Shown: positions 1 to 12,020 of the stretch, piece after piece
Layout of the letters: every line of letters begins with the position of its first letter
Numbering within the stretch: the stretch's first letter is position 1
Source of the DNA: Liolophura sinensis
Taxonomy: Eukaryota; Mollusca; Polyplacophora; Chitonida; Chitonidae
Length of the DNA stretch: 64,000 bases
Assembly: GCF_032854445.1 (NCBI RefSeq)
Contig: NC_088305.1
Span: 15,505,606 to 15,569,605 of the forward strand
Direction of reading: 5' to 3'
The notes under the pieces: generated by a model
What the model was told of the DNA's origin: nothing
The model's input: the letters and a program-made list of their open reading frames with translations, nothing else
Database searches by the model: none
Program-made: the position numbers and the translations under genes

Positions 1-1624
1 AGCAACTCAGAGAACAACAGTGTTACGAGAACAATACTGTCTAAAGGACTTGAACAATTATGTTTGACAACAGTCGTAAACAGCCGTACCGAAACAGCTT
101 TATGTATGAACAAAACGATGTACGAAGCTGTAGTCCCTTAAACTGGCATTCTTATGTCCATTAATGTTCATCTTTCGGACCTGGACTTTTCTGATGATCA
201 TTGGGTATACTTCATAATGTTCTCAGAGAAAGTCATGGACTTTACTTCTATTTCGTAACATGTTGGTGGCCATTAGGAATATCTGAATATTTTCCAATCC
301 AAACAAATAAAAATTACCACGTCTGTTTACTCATGAACAAGAATGTACAGCTGTCCACTGTCGATGTGAACGGTTGATCAATAAAACTATAAAGGTCGTT
401 GAGAGTTCTGTTGGTGACTATTATGTAACGTGTTCACCCAAAAAAATGGCTGCTTTGAGCGCAACTATAAGCCTCTCAGCCATGACAACCTATAAATGCA
501 GTCCGTAATTGCTTAAGCTATTTGACTGAAGGGCGGGGAATCATTTACAAAATATCTGTAAATAGCAGTAAAACAGTTTTATCGAGCGTTTCCGGGTTGG
601 GTGTTGTTGTTGCACGGCTCGTGGACACGATGAGAATGTTTGTTCAGTCAGCGGACCATCTGGATACAAGCACGGTCGATCCCTTCACTCTCAACGGAGT
701 GTAAGCTCTAGTTCCACACAAGACATACTTTCTCTGGTCCAGGCAGAAGCCATGTTTGGTAGCAGAGGGCAAGAGCTGTGATTATTTTTTCTTTCCCCAA
801 TTCTTTTATATACATATAGTCCGCCAATGAAGTTTATCCATGTCGGAGTCTTTAGAACGCTTCATATTTACATATACATATATACATATACATATATGAC
901 CGACTGCACAGACTGGAGTTCGCTGAATATTGTTCAATTAGAAAACTGTCTTTAAAATATGTCGAATCGATTATTTCATAAGCGTGGGTTTTTCTTGATA
1001 CAGGCGGTTGTCTGATAAGGCAAAGAGAAGACAGATGTGGATGCGCGAATCGGTAAATACAGACGTAGCCGAGAACAGCTGCTCTTTTCTGAAGGAGATC
1101 AAAATAGATATGAAGGAATACTTCAAATCTGGTTCCAAGTGCAAACAGTTTGAACCAGCAGACAATTTAGCATTTCTGATGACACCCAATAACGTTTGCT
1201 AGTATATTGCTGATTCATTTTTCCACGAAGTTTGAAACCGTACACTCTTTGATCAGGTTGTACACATTTTCTGTTACAATGCCGAAGACAATAGCTAAAC
1301 GAGTTATGCTGTTTTGAATAAACATTGAGTTGTAATCCTACCGCGAGTTCATCCCAGATGTCTGTGTACGCCAGGGTACTTGTAGAAGTACACAGATCTT
1401 AAGACAGAACACCAGTGGTTATCATTTGTGTGTTTGTATCAAGCATGAATTAAAAGTTACATTCCCAAACACACGCATATACCATAAGCGAGTGAACGTG
1501 ATGAAATTTCAAAACTTGGGGCACCATACGGGTACTGCCATTCCATAAATTAACGTACGGTAACGAGGTTTTTTTTTTTACTCTATTCCTTTCAATTACA
1601 ATGCTGAGACTCGCTGTTTACCTT
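1..1624. other. Intergenic sequence, no recognised feature
   Basis: AT-rich unique sequence. Short open frames at 522-704 and 1008-1202 lack homology I recognise. A (ATATACATATACATA) run lies at 870-897. Confidence 0.6.
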
Positions 1625-1860
1625 CACATATATGATCTTTCCTTTAATCCACGGTGCCAAGACTTGCCCATTCCTTTCACATGTATGCCCATTCCTTTAA
1701 TCCACGGTACCCAGATTTGCCCTTTCCCTTCACATGTACGCCGATTTCTTTAGTCCACGGTGCCCAGATTGGCCGTTTTATTTCAAATGTATGCCAATTC
1801 CTTTAAGACATGGATGGCACCGAAACTTGCTTTATTTTCTGCACATATATGCCTTTCTGG
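1625..1860 (+). repeat. Degenerate 53-bp tandem repeat, about 4 copies
   Basis: CACATGTATGCC...CCTTTAATCCACGGT...CCAGATTTGCC recurs with starts at 1625, 1678, 1731, 1784 and 1842. Identity between units is moderate, so it is an old array. Confidence 0.85.
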
Positions 1861-2201
1861 TTTCTGGTGTATAAATGAAATTCTTAACCTTCAGTTACTT
1901 TTGAGGTACCAGTGAATCTTTTCAAGTCAGGGGGGATTTTCACATTTCCTTTAGATAAGCACATTTGGGGTCTTCAAATGACGAGAAAATTGACATGTGA
2001 AAATTAAGAATTCTCCTCAGGCTCTAAGTGCTCTAGAGAATGCGTTAAATAATTCCACAGTCTTATGGCCTTAACTGTTGCTTTAATCGCGAAAAATCGC
2101 AACAATATGGAATCCCAGAGGTGCATAAGGTATGTATGATTTAGCATATACAATAAACCGCGTTCCTCTCAAATTTATCATTCAAACAGCGGATAAAATT
2201 C

Positions 2202-2462
2202 ATTTATTTATTTATTTATTTATTTATTTGTTTGTTTGTTTATTTGGTGTTTTACGCCGTACACAAGACTATTTCACGACAGTCTTCATCATGGTAGGGG
2301 AGACCCACGACCATTCCGCAGGCTGCTGGAAGACATTCCCACGTACGGCTGGAGAGGAGGTAAGCACGAACTGGACTTGAACGCATAGCGACCGCATTGG
2401 TAGAGAGCGCTTGGATCATTGCGCCGCGCAAGCGCGCTATCTTACTCGGCCACGGAGGTCAC
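2202..2462 (-). mobile_element. SINE-1, near full length
   Basis: Long (ATTT)n/(GTTT)n tail complement at the left, then GGTGTTTTACGCCGTACACA, the body, and the tRNA-like head complement ending CTCGGCCACGGAGG. Several small deletions in the body show it is older than the 7536 copy. A possible target duplication is GGATAAAATT near 2191 and GATGATAAATT near 2469. Confidence 0.88.
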
Positions 2463-3022
2463 CCGGTGGATGATAAATTGCGTACACAACCTGGGTTAGG
2501 TGCATGACATCTCGCTGTATTTTGCATCCGAAATAGGTCGTTGTCATCCAGTCATGTATAATAAAGTGCCACTGGCACTCAAATTCGGTCAGACAAACAA
2601 ACGACATAGATAGAGTAGTAGATCTGAGATCTGTTCCATTCTTTCCAGCTCAACTTTCATCAACACAAATCTGTACTCTTCCAATCATCAACCTAGAAGT
2701 CGACCCTTTCGCGCGTGCTCTCCTTAACATGTCGAAGCTGGAAGCTACAAAAACACGTTTCCAAAAATGCTTCAGTAACTCTTACTTCATCTAGTTAATC
2801 GTGAATAATAAAGAGCATAACGTCACAATTAACGCAAGTGTACTCATTGCATCGGAAGCAAACCAATTTTCGATAGCCGCCATTATTTGAGTCGGCCGCA
2901 CTCGTCAACGTCTGGAAAAAGATAAACCCGTGGAATGATTTGATCGAAACCAATAAGATGTATGTTATCTTATGTGGAAGCTAAGCTAGAAACATGGCCA
3001 ACCGATCTCAGAGTTACCCTAC

Positions 3023-3145
3023 AGTCGTAACCGTTACAGCTAGTCTCACAGTCGTAACCGTTACCGCTACAATCGTAACCGTTACTGCTAGCCCCAGTCG
3101 TAACGGTTACCGTTCTACACAGTCGTAACTTGTACCCTTACCGCC
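3023..3145 (+). repeat. Short tandem repeat of an AGTCGTAACCGTTAC motif, 5 copies
   Basis: Starts at 3023, 3050, 3071, 3096 and 3121 with spacings of 21-27 bases. Each contains TCGTAAC; four carry GTAACCGTTAC or its complement GTAACGGTTAC. These resemble Myb-type sites (YAACNG), but that is inference from motif shape only. Confidence 0.8.
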
Positions 3146-4093
3146 TGGATTGCTCATCTTCTCAGTCATCTTGAAACTACTAAACAGCAAACATATCTAT
3201 CGATCAGTTTTGTAATTTATATTACTAGACGAGATAACAACCTTATTGTACGTGTCCCAGATGTTGGTAGTACTGCAGAGGGGAATTAGCGACAGACGAG
3301 GTTGGTGCCCAGGCCGAGCATACAAACGTGACACTGTAGCCTACATTGTCCAATGTCAAATCTCTTTAGGTCCGCCGGTCAGTAATAAATGTCGAAGCCA
3401 GGATTTCGAGCGGTAACTTTGTTTGACTGTCGAATTGAATATTCCTGTGGACTGTTAGCTCAATATCCCCTTGAAATCATCCCACAAGTATTAAGTGGAC
3501 TTGTCATTGCCCTTTCTCTCCTCCCCGTCCCCTTCCCAGCCCACCTTCCCACTTGTTTCAAGCATATACATAACTCCTGTCTCATATGTCCCAAGACATT
3601 ACCTCCAGCCCATGCATCCCTCAACTGATCAGGGATCCTATAGTCTAAGCTTTAAAGTCTGTTGTTCATACGCAACTCAGTGTGATTAAGGACATGTTAT
3701 ATATACACCACTAAGCAGTCTAACTTTACAAACACTCCTCTTCAGTTTGGGGAATAGCGGTTGGGTATGAAGACCGTTAGAGCAGCAGCGTTACAGTTAT
3801 TAGAACACAAATGTGCAATGTGTCTGAATGTTTTCTTCTTCATAAGAGTGCGATATAGCCTTATTAATGTTTACAGTATAGGGTAAACTGGATTGCTTCG
3901 ATTGAGGAAAGGTACATACATTCATAGTTAATAGTTCGAAGGGTTCGCTCCAAAATAAACAATAGTGCTATAGGGGCGTATAAATTGTTTCTTTTGGAGC
4001 AATTGCATGAGCAGAAAAAGGCCTATGTAACTCAGGTAAGCTGATATAATAAGTAAACGTATATCTCAAAATGAGTATTTGCAGCTGAATTAT

Positions 4094-4183
4094 AATAGTG
4101 TGGTGCATAGGTGCGTCCAATAGTGTGATGCGTAGAAGCGTCCAATAGTGTGAAATATAGGAGCGTCCAATAGTGTTATGCAC
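4094..4183 (+). repeat. 25-bp tandem repeat, about 3.6 copies
   Basis: AATAGTGTG...GCGTCC repeats at 4094, 4119, 4144 and 4169. A related piece (CAATAGTGCTATAGGGGCGT) lies at about 3960. Confidence 0.88.
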
Positions 4184-4731
4184 TGTTCAGACGTACAAGT
4201 GACCACGGCTGCTCAGCCTTCCTCTTTAGGCGTAAAAATTAATTAAACAGCAGTTTTGCTAAGGCCTCAGCGGCCAGTCCCGAAATTAAGTGGCCTACAC
4301 TCATGACTTCGAGGGTAATATCTGTTAAAACAACTCAGTGTGTGAAAAGCCCGAAAGGAGTGTGCGGTCCCGTATTCCTAGTTCATCGATGACCTGATTT
4401 CCGAAAATTTCCGACAAATGCGTGAAAATGTGCATAAAAATACAGCAGGTATGTCGAGATATAAAAATAAGACACAAAATTCATTTTTCCTTTCATTTCT
4501 TTGTCATAACTTTCTTCACTTCTTTTGAAACCATAGTCTTAAGTTTTTTTAAAGTTTATTTTAAGACCAACGAAAGACAGCAATTGTCTGTCGTGTTTCC
4601 AATACCACTTTCTCCTTGCAAGCTGTAAATTTGTCAATTAATCTGGTTTGGAGTAGTTCTATGCCGCAATTTTTGAATATAACAGATATTCATACGAAGG
4701 CTACAAACAGATGTCCACTAAACGATAAAGA

Positions 4732-5089
4732 GTGAGTGAGTGCTTGGGGGTTTAACGACGTGCTTAACAATTTTTCAGTCATATGACGACGAAGGAATCC
4801 TTTAGAGTGTATGTAATGTACCTCCTTGTTGCAGGACGTATTTCCACCGCTTTTTCATCTAGTGCTGCTTCACTGAGACGACTTACCGAAGGCAAGTAAG
4901 CCGCCCCCGCCTGAGCCATTATACTGATACGGGTCAACCAGTCGTTGCACTATCCTCTTCATGCTGAACGCCAAGCGAAGAAGTTACAACTTCCTCTTTT
5001 AAAGTCTTAGGTGTGACTCGACCCAGGATTGATCCTGGATCTACCGCTCCCGATGCGGACGCTCTACCAACTGTGCTATTGGGGCCGGT
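4732..5089 (-). mobile_element. SINE-2, full length, perfect 14-bp target duplication
   Basis: Read on the - strand it starts with a tRNA-like head (TAGCACAGTTGGTAGAG A-box, GATCCAGGATCAATCC B-box-like), has a roughly 250-base body and ends CGTCGTTAAACCCCCAAGCA plus (CTCA)n. CTAAACGATAAAGA flanks it at 4718-4731 and 5090-5103. A second copy lies at 31331. Confidence 0.93.
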
Positions 5090-5103
5090 CTAAACGATAA
5101 AGA

Positions 5104-6734
5104 ACCTCGGACACCCATTAACCCGATTCTTAGTCATTCGTTAAAATGAACGGTAGAGATCCTTTTGTGGGCATACTGTACCAATGTAATCGTTATATTG
5201 GCGAATGTAGTCAAAACTTTGTTATCTCGAGTGTTCTGTGTTTTGATGTTAAAAGAAGAAAACCTTTTTTTGTGTTTAACAAAATTTGTAAATGTAAACA
5301 TCTGGTTAAAGTTCCTGTTACTTTGCACGAACCTTTTTTGAAAAGTGTAATTTTTAAAATTGTATTATATATTAAATATTTCAGAATTCAAAATTCTTTA
5401 TGTTTCGTGGGGTTTGGGGTTAGCATCTAGCTGTCATACACATATATAGTTTCAATGTAAACTAGAAGTAAAGACCTAAATAATAGTGCACGGAGTAAGA
5501 TTACACTACTTCCATTCTCTGAATGGACAATTACGAGCAGTTAAGGAGGTATCTGTGGAAAACCTAGAAATGTGGAGAAGACTATCCTAGGCTGACAATT
5601 TAGCCATCCAAATCGTTTATAGCTAGGTGATGAAGGAGGAACTGAGAAATATGAAGGTAACGTCTGTGCAGGAAACAAAATAACTGGTCTGACAACTAGA
5701 TGCAATCATTCTAAACCGACCATATTGACTGAATTGATAGTTCTGTTCTGAGACAAAATCAATTCGTGACAACATCCTCACAAGATGGAATTACCCGATG
5801 AGCTTGTAACACGAAAAACGAAGAGGAAGCTAAAAAAGAAATCCTGTGACGGAATAAGGATGTGGGCAATAGATGTCCTGACCCGACCACAATGCTCACA
5901 CACTGGCAAATTGATCTCAGAAATCAATGGCCGCCGCTATTACAGTTTTCAGAATCAATCTGAAAAGTTGCTCGGTCGGGAAAGGTCAAAGTGGTTGCGG
6001 TGTGTAAGGGGTGGATTTGGTGTGTTTGTTTTCTTCCCATCTCTCCCGGGGACGTTCCCTCTCCAATAGATTCTAGCAGTAATCAGCCTCCCAAGCCCTT
6101 CCAGTAGACACCAATCAATAAAACAATTACCCATCTTTTTCTTACAGTATTTCTTATTCCATGAAAGGAAATCGAACTCCTGCAGATCTTGGTGCCTTCT
6201 TTGTGTCATTGTTAAAACTCAGCAGGCTTTTACAATGCATCCATAATCAACTCTCAGAGCTTGTTTATATTTAGAAAGTCAAATAAAAAGAAGGATGGGA
6301 ATCGTTCAACACAAATATATCCATTAAATGCAACGTAATATTCAAGGTACGTCAAGCTTGTTTGCAACTGACACGCACACGCTAAATAGGCCTACCACGT
6401 TTACAGTTTTATGAATTTTGGCCTCACCGACATCGTCAGTTACACGCATTCACTTATGCATGCAGACAACTATAATCTGTATATAACTCAGTGTCTTTTG
6501 TGGTCGCTTGTGGCTAGATGTATTCACCATCTCGAGAGAAGACAGGGTTTGTTATCTGCACTGCAGAAGGTGACGTAGTGATGTCAGGATTGTTACATAT
6601 TTATGTACTTGATCAGTGGCTTAGGCCGTACTCATCAATACTTCATTTATGTGACTCCTAAGGTTTTATTGGGAGTATCTATGCTTTTCCAGTTTACTAA
6701 ATTAATTAACATCACCAAGGTTTTGGCCAGCGTT
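5104..6734. other. Intergenic sequence, no recognised feature
   Basis: Unique sequence with short open stretches (5146-5430, 5785-6069). The second begins with a Lys/Arg-rich run but shows no family resemblance and no splice context. Nothing else is seen. Confidence 0.55.
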
Positions 6735-7180
6735 ATAGTCGGAGGAAACCAGGCTTAGCCCGGTGGAACACTTACGAGTATCTGCAGGTTGCTGGCAGAC
6801 AGTGCCACGCACGGCTGAAGAATATGTATGCATGTTTGCTTAGGGTTTTACGTCGTATACTTAACAAATTTTCAGTCGTGTGGCGACAAAGTGTTATTAA
6901 GTGTTATTTTATAGTTTATATATTTTGTCTTTTTGTAGCAAAGCCATGTCCATGCCGCCAAAGTGCTACTGTCACTGAATTATCTTGCCGAAGATATCCG
7001 ACATGACACCCCACCCTGTAACACTATGCTAACACGGGCCTACCAGTCCTTGCTCTAGCCTGTCCGTGCTGAACGCTTAGCAAGGCAGCAACATGTACTA
7101 TTTTTCAAATCTTTCACCCGGGTATGACCCCAGGTCTCCCGACTTTGAGGCGGACACTCTAAACATTAGGCCAGCGCCTT
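6735..7180 (-). mobile_element. Old SINE-1 fragment followed by an old SINE-2-like copy
   Basis: 6735-6818 resembles the SINE-1 body complement (GGAGGAAACCAGGCTTAGCC, GCAGGTTGCTGGCAGAC). 6824-7180 resembles SINE-2 (TTTTACGTCGTATACTTAAC near the left, CACTCTAAACATTAGGCCAG near the right) but is strongly diverged, with an AT-rich insertion near 6895-6945. Both are old relics. Confidence 0.6.
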
Positions 7181-7395
7181 GTCGTGGGTAATGCGAGGCG
7201 CGGAGCGAGATGTCCTCATCTGCGAGGCTTCCAAACTTTATGGCTTAAGGCAAAATGTTCTTTATGATGCCAAAATCTTTAAGTAAACCTGATAAAGCGT
7301 TCTGTGTGTGCAGATTTTCCCACATAGTCATAGTAAATAATTGTTAGAGTTTCCAATTAACCGTTAACATCCGATAGATAATGACACAAATTGCT

Positions 7396-8055
7396 TTAGA
7401 CCGGTTTGTTGATCTAATGGTCGGAAGACTTGGGATCAAACCCGGGCCATGTCATACCAAGGACTTTAAAAATGGTACCTGTTGCTGCCTCTCTTTACGC
7501 TCAGCACTAAGAGGTTAGAGCAAGGAAACAGGATTTATTTATTTATTTATTTATTTGATTGGTGTTTTACGCCGTACTCAAGAATATTTCACTTATACGA
7601 CGGCGGCCAGCATTATGGTGGGTGGAAACCGGGCACAGCCCAGGGGAAACCCACGACCATCCGCAGGTTGCTGACAGACCTTCCCACATACGGCCGGAGA
7701 GGAAGCCAGCATGAGCTGGACTTAAACTCATAGCGACCGCACTGGTGAGAGGCTCCTGGGTCATTACGCTGCGCTAGCGCGCTAACCGACTGAGCCACGG
7801 AGGCCCCGGAAACAGGATTGGTTGACCCCTTGTTAGTATATGTGAAAGGGTGGTGTCATGTCTGGTGTCTTCTGTATGACACTTCAGTGGCGGCAGCACT
7901 TTATATAATTGACTACACTCGATTCATATAAACGACTTCATTCGGCCCAGCCAGAAGAAAACACAGTATTTGTACACACACCTAATGGCTCCTCCACGTC
8001 ATATTACTGAAAAAATTGTTAAGTACGACGTAAAACTCTAAGTATACATACATAC
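7396..8055 (+). mobile_element. SINE-3, interrupted by SINE-1
   Basis: The family has a tRNA-like head (ATCTAATGGTCGG, then GGGATCAAACCCGGG), a body with ACGCTCAGCACTAAGAGGTT and GGTGTCATGTCTGGTGTCTT, and a tail ACTGAAAAAATTGTTAAGTA followed by CGACGTAAAAC and a (CATA)n run to about 8060. A second copy lies at 29614-29975 and relics at 17200-17357 and 18180-18475. Confidence 0.8.
7536..7807 (-). mobile_element. SINE-1, full length, inserted inside a SINE-3
   Basis: On the - strand it begins with a tRNA-like head: an A-box match (TGGCTCAGTCGG) and B-box-like GAGTTTAAGTCC. A conserved body follows (CCAGCAACCTGCGGATGGTC type) and then a tail GAGTACGGCGTAAAACACCA with (AATA)n. Twelve-base target duplications GGAAACAGGATT flank it at 7524-7535 and 7808-7819. 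Removing it rejoins the SINE-3 sequence at 7400-8050. Confidence 0.95.
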
Positions 8056-8315
8056 ACATATACATGCATACAATTTAAGGCACCGCACCTTCTACCTTTA
8101 ATCTTACACGACACAGCTGATAAAACATTGTCCCTAATCATTCGAGGCGTTGTTTACTAATAGTGGTACAGTAGCTTCAAATTGTTAGACACAAAATTAA
8201 AACCTTTCCTTCTATAATGAATGGCTGACAAAGAATATGTTGACACCGCCTTAGAGGGTATTTAAACTGTTATGACCATCAATGCATTATCATCACGCAC
8301 GTATTTGGACCGAGT

Positions 8316-8422
8316 GTAGTCATTTATATGAAACGAATGTTGTCATTTATATGAGCCGAGTGCAGTCATTTATATGAATTTAATGCAGTCGCTTAAATGA
8401 AATGAGTGTAGTCATTGAAATG
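8316..8422 (+). repeat. 23-bp tandem repeat, about 5 copies
   Basis: GTAGTCATTTATATGAAACG-type units. The complement of one unit appears at about 7909-7947 inside the SINE-3 (ACTACACTCGATTCATATAA). Confidence 0.85.
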
Positions 8423-8565
8423 GAAAGACTCACTTCTTTCTGATTATATAAATCATAATAAATAATGACCTGGCCTTGTACCACAAAGCAACCAAATTCC
8501 ATATGTTGTTAATATGTGTTGTCTTGGTTGTTACGACTTTGCCTACGATCGCTTCATAATGCTTC

Positions 8566-9152
8566 CTGAATGGGGGTCTCCGGAATGGTGAGTATGGAAT
8601 AGTGTCTGGAATGGTGTCTCTGGAAAAGTGTTTCTGGAAAGGTGTCTCTGAGATGGTGTACCCAGAATAGTGTCACTGGAACGGTACCCCTGGAATTGCT
8701 TCTCTGTGGAATGGTGTCTCTAGATGATGACTACGGAATGGTGTCACTGAAATGTTATCTCTGGAACAGTTTGCCTGGAATTGTGTCTCTGGAATTGTGT
8801 TCCTGGAATGGTTTCTCTGCAATGGTTTCTCTCGATGTCTATGGAATGGTTTCCCTGGAGCTGTGTCCCTGGAATGGTGTTTATAGAAGGGCGCAGCTAC
8901 ACTGGTGACTGGAATGATGTTTGGAATGGTTTTTCGGGAATGGTGTTCCTGGAATGTTGTCTCTGAAATGGTGTCCATTGAATGGTGCCTCTAAAATGGT
9001 ATCCCTACCATGGTGGTTCTGGATTGTTGGTTCTAGAATGGTGTTCCTGGAATAGTGGTTCTGGAATGGTGTTCCTGGAATTGTGGTTCTGGAATGGTGT
9101 TCCTGGAATGGCGTTCCCGGAATGGTGGTTCTGGAATGGTGGTTCTGGAATG
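8566..9152 (+). repeat. GGAATGGTGT minisatellite, about 15-bp unit, roughly 38 copies
   Basis: Units vary around GGAATGGTGTTCCT and GGAATGGTGGTTCT. Frames stay open on both strands because stops are rare in the unit, so the WNGVPG-like or NHSRNTI-like translations are not credible proteins. Confidence 0.93.
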
Positions 9153-10006
9153 ACACAACTGTCAAAAGTTCATACATGGCCCTATATGTATCTATCTCAC
9201 CAAGCCTTACCCCACGGGCGAAGTGAGTGTAGGTCCCAAAGATCTCAGATGATACAGATTTATGCGGCCTCAAAACTTGAAATGACCGATGTTTTCTCGT
9301 CTGCGAACGAGAACTGGTTCTTTGTATAGACACTCAGATAGACTTCTGTCGTACTACATATCAGTAAAGCACTTCAGGAACGCGATCACGGTAGATCTTG
9401 AAAACAGGAATCAAGGGACACAATCGATACTGACTTGAGTCTTGAGACTAAGTCAATACTGATCATCTTGTAACGAAATAAAGCACGACCAAGCAGCCTT
9501 TCGTACCGTGGAGGGTCGATCACCTGTGAAAGTTCAGCTGTTTCTATGGCTTGCCAAGCGTTTAAATAGGAAAACTGATCAAATTTAATGGTGTAATGGT
9601 GTATAATGGTGTAAGGCTGTCATTACATCTGATGTTGCCTGGCTGGATTTTATTTGAATATTTGAATGATATTTACGTCGTACTCAAAAATTTTTTACAG
9701 TAAGCGTCACCTATGAAAAGTAAAGTCAAGGAAGATAATATCCGAGATAAACAACGTTCGTGACATTCATTCTTGTACTTCGATTTTATTTGCTCTTCCC
9801 TCCCATAAAGTGTGAAATCACAGAAATAATGTTAAAAGCAAGGAAGGTTTTTTTTTTCACCAAGAATTCGTGTGATCCCGGATTTAATTCCTGTACACCA
9901 AACACCACTGTATGCGTTCATAGTACAAGATCAGTGTATTATCAGTGTTGCAAGCCACGTCACTGAATTACTCCACCGTCTGCATGACTACCTACGATCC
10001 TAACCT
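9153..10006. other. Intergenic sequence with a SINE-tail relic
   Basis: Mostly unique. 9661-9705 (ATATTTACGTCGTACTCAAA) is the complement of a SINE tail, a relic without a recognisable body. The CACGTCACTGAATTA stretch near 9955 resembles part of the old SINE-2-like copy at 6970. Confidence 0.5.
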
Positions 10007-10280
10007 CGTATGTCTGATGCCGCGGGTACGGTTATAAGTGCGCATGTATGGTGTCGTGGAAATGGCTCTAAGCGCGCATGTCTGGTGTCATGGTTATGGT
10101 TCAAACCGCGCATGTCTGGTGCCGCGGGTATGGTTCTAAGCGGGCGTGTATGGTGTCGAGCTTATGGTATTAGCTGCGCATGTGTAGCGTTGCGGGTAGG
10201 CTTCTAACCACGCATGTCTTCTGTCGTGGTTTAGGTCCTAGGCTCGCATGTGTGGCGTCGCGAGTATGGTGCAAGCCGTC
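10007..10280 (+). repeat. CpG-rich 34-bp tandem repeat, about 8 copies
   Basis: CGCATGTCTGGTGCCGCGGG plus TATGGTTCTAAGCG, with starts near 10007, 10041, 10075 and 10109. It is unusually CpG-dense for this window. Confidence 0.9.
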
Positions 10281-10554
10281 CCTGTCATTCTCACGAGATC
10301 TTCAGACTTAAAAAAATAAACCAATTAAGCCCTAAACCAACAAACGTGCAATGAGCATCATCGGATGCTGTTTCTATACGTTTTCTTCATCTCCCCCATT
10401 AAACCGGTTATTGGCAAGAGACTTTACTCTCATGTTCCGGATTAGGAGGTATTTACTTTTTTTAACGTCTTCTTTCAAACTCTATAAGAAATGGAAGACA
10501 GGTTCACGATATGCCAAAGAAAACCGATAAACTTATCGGTATATGATTATCTTT

Positions 10555-11410
10555 GACAGAATATGGCGCCGTGGGCAGATGAGTGGCATATTCCCTGTTA
10601 TGGATACTGACTGACTGATTCAGCGATTGACAAAGGAGGCGTGGACAGATGATAAGGTGCTGTGGGTGATTGATAAACACACTGACTGCATGACTGACTC
10701 AGCCACCGACTAAGGAGGCATGTCCAGGTGTGTGGCGCGTTGTGCGTGAGGGGAAAACAGACTGATTGACTGATTCAGTGATCGACTAAAAAGGCGTGGC
10801 CAGATGATAACGTGTTGTGCGTGATGAATAAACACACTGACTGCATGACTGACTCAGCCATTGACTAAGGGGGCGTGGGCAGATGTGTGACGTGTTGAGC
10901 GTGAGGGGAAAACAGATTGATTGACTGATTCAGTGATAGACTAAATAGGCGTGGCCAGATGATAACGTGTTGTGCGTGATGAATAAACACACTGACTGCA
11001 TGACTGACTCAGCCACCGACTAAGGAGGCGTAGCCAGGTGTGTGGCGTGTTGTGCATAATGGATAAACAGACTGCATAACTGACTCACTGAGAAGGCATG
11101 GGCAGATGATAACGTGTTGTGCGTGAGAGAAAAACAGACTGATTGATTAATTCGGCTATTGACTAAGGGGGCGTGGCCAAATGTGTGACGTGCTGTGCGT
11201 GAGTGCAAAACAGACTGACTGACTGACTCAGCCATTGACTAAGGGGGCGTGGGCAGATGTGTGACGTGTTGTGTGTGATGAAAAAGCAGACTGACTGCGT
11301 GACTGACTCAGCAACTCACTGAGGAGGCGTGGGTAGATGATAACATATTGCGCGTGAGGGAAAAACCTACTGACTGACCGATCCAGTGACTGACTAAGAA
11401 GGCATGGGTG
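10555..11410 (+). repeat. Dimeric satellite, alternating 79- and 76-bp units
   Basis: Units start at AGGCGTGG-type motifs (10635, 10714, 10790, 10869 and on). One subtype carries AAACACACTGACTGCATGAC, the other AAAACAGACTGATTGACTGA; they mostly alternate, giving a dimer of about 155 bp repeated about five times. Confidence 0.92.
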
Positions 11411-11739
11411 ATACGTGACTTGCTACGTACGTTAGGCCCAATATATATGCGTAGAATTGACTGGATACGGATATTTGTGTGGTCCTTCGCCTGCTACAAA
11501 GTGTAAAAGACGCACAAGTCCACTGGGCTTTATACTTTGTCAGCACTCGCCATGATCAGATTTGTGTAAAAGAAAGGGGATGAGAATCGGCTTGCCCTGA
11601 CAGGATTCATTAGACGCGCCTGCATCCGGAATTGGAACGCCAGAAAAAAAACCATGAAGGAAAGCGGTTTCATTTGGCTAGAATTTAATCAAATTAAATT
11701 CAAGTCGTTTTGATTCAGCATCGTTTACATCAGATGCCA

Positions 11740-11997
11740 TTATACTCTACAATTGCTTGAAACTAATTGTCCGTGATTTTGCTGAGATGCAGAGCACTGG
11801 GTAAACATGTGTACACTTCCGTGTTCACATAATGGATCAGCAAACCCTGGGCACTCGCAGAAACCACCTATGTCGCGACGATAAAGGCGTGCGAAAACAG
11901 GACAAAGGTGACGAAAGGTGTCAGTAGATGAAAGTGTGTGTATATCCAGAGGACGACCCAGTTCGAACGATTCCATAAGATATAGGTGGCCATTCAT
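11740..11997 (-). CDS. Candidate cysteine-containing exon of an unknown gene
   Basis: An 85-codon open stretch on the - strand has balanced amino-acid composition and no repeat structure, unlike nearly all other open stretches here. It contains LCPVFARLYRRDIGGF followed by CECPGFADPLCEHG and a final TQC...SNC, giving six cysteines in the C-terminal 60 residues, which would suit an extracellular disulfide-bonded domain. I do not recognise the family. The ATG may not be the true start: the sequence before it contains possible AG acceptors but only a weak pyrimidine tract. A SINE-1 copy starts 24 bases upstream on the coding strand's 5' side (12021). It may be an exon, a gene relic or chance. 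Confidence 0.28.
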   Translation of the reverse strand: MNGHLYLMESFELGRPLDIHTLSSTDTFRHLCPVFARLYRRDIGGFCECPGFADPLCEHGSVHMFTQCSASQQNHGQLVSSNCRV

Positions 11998-12020
11998 TTC
12001 TCAGTTACACTGTTAAATAC

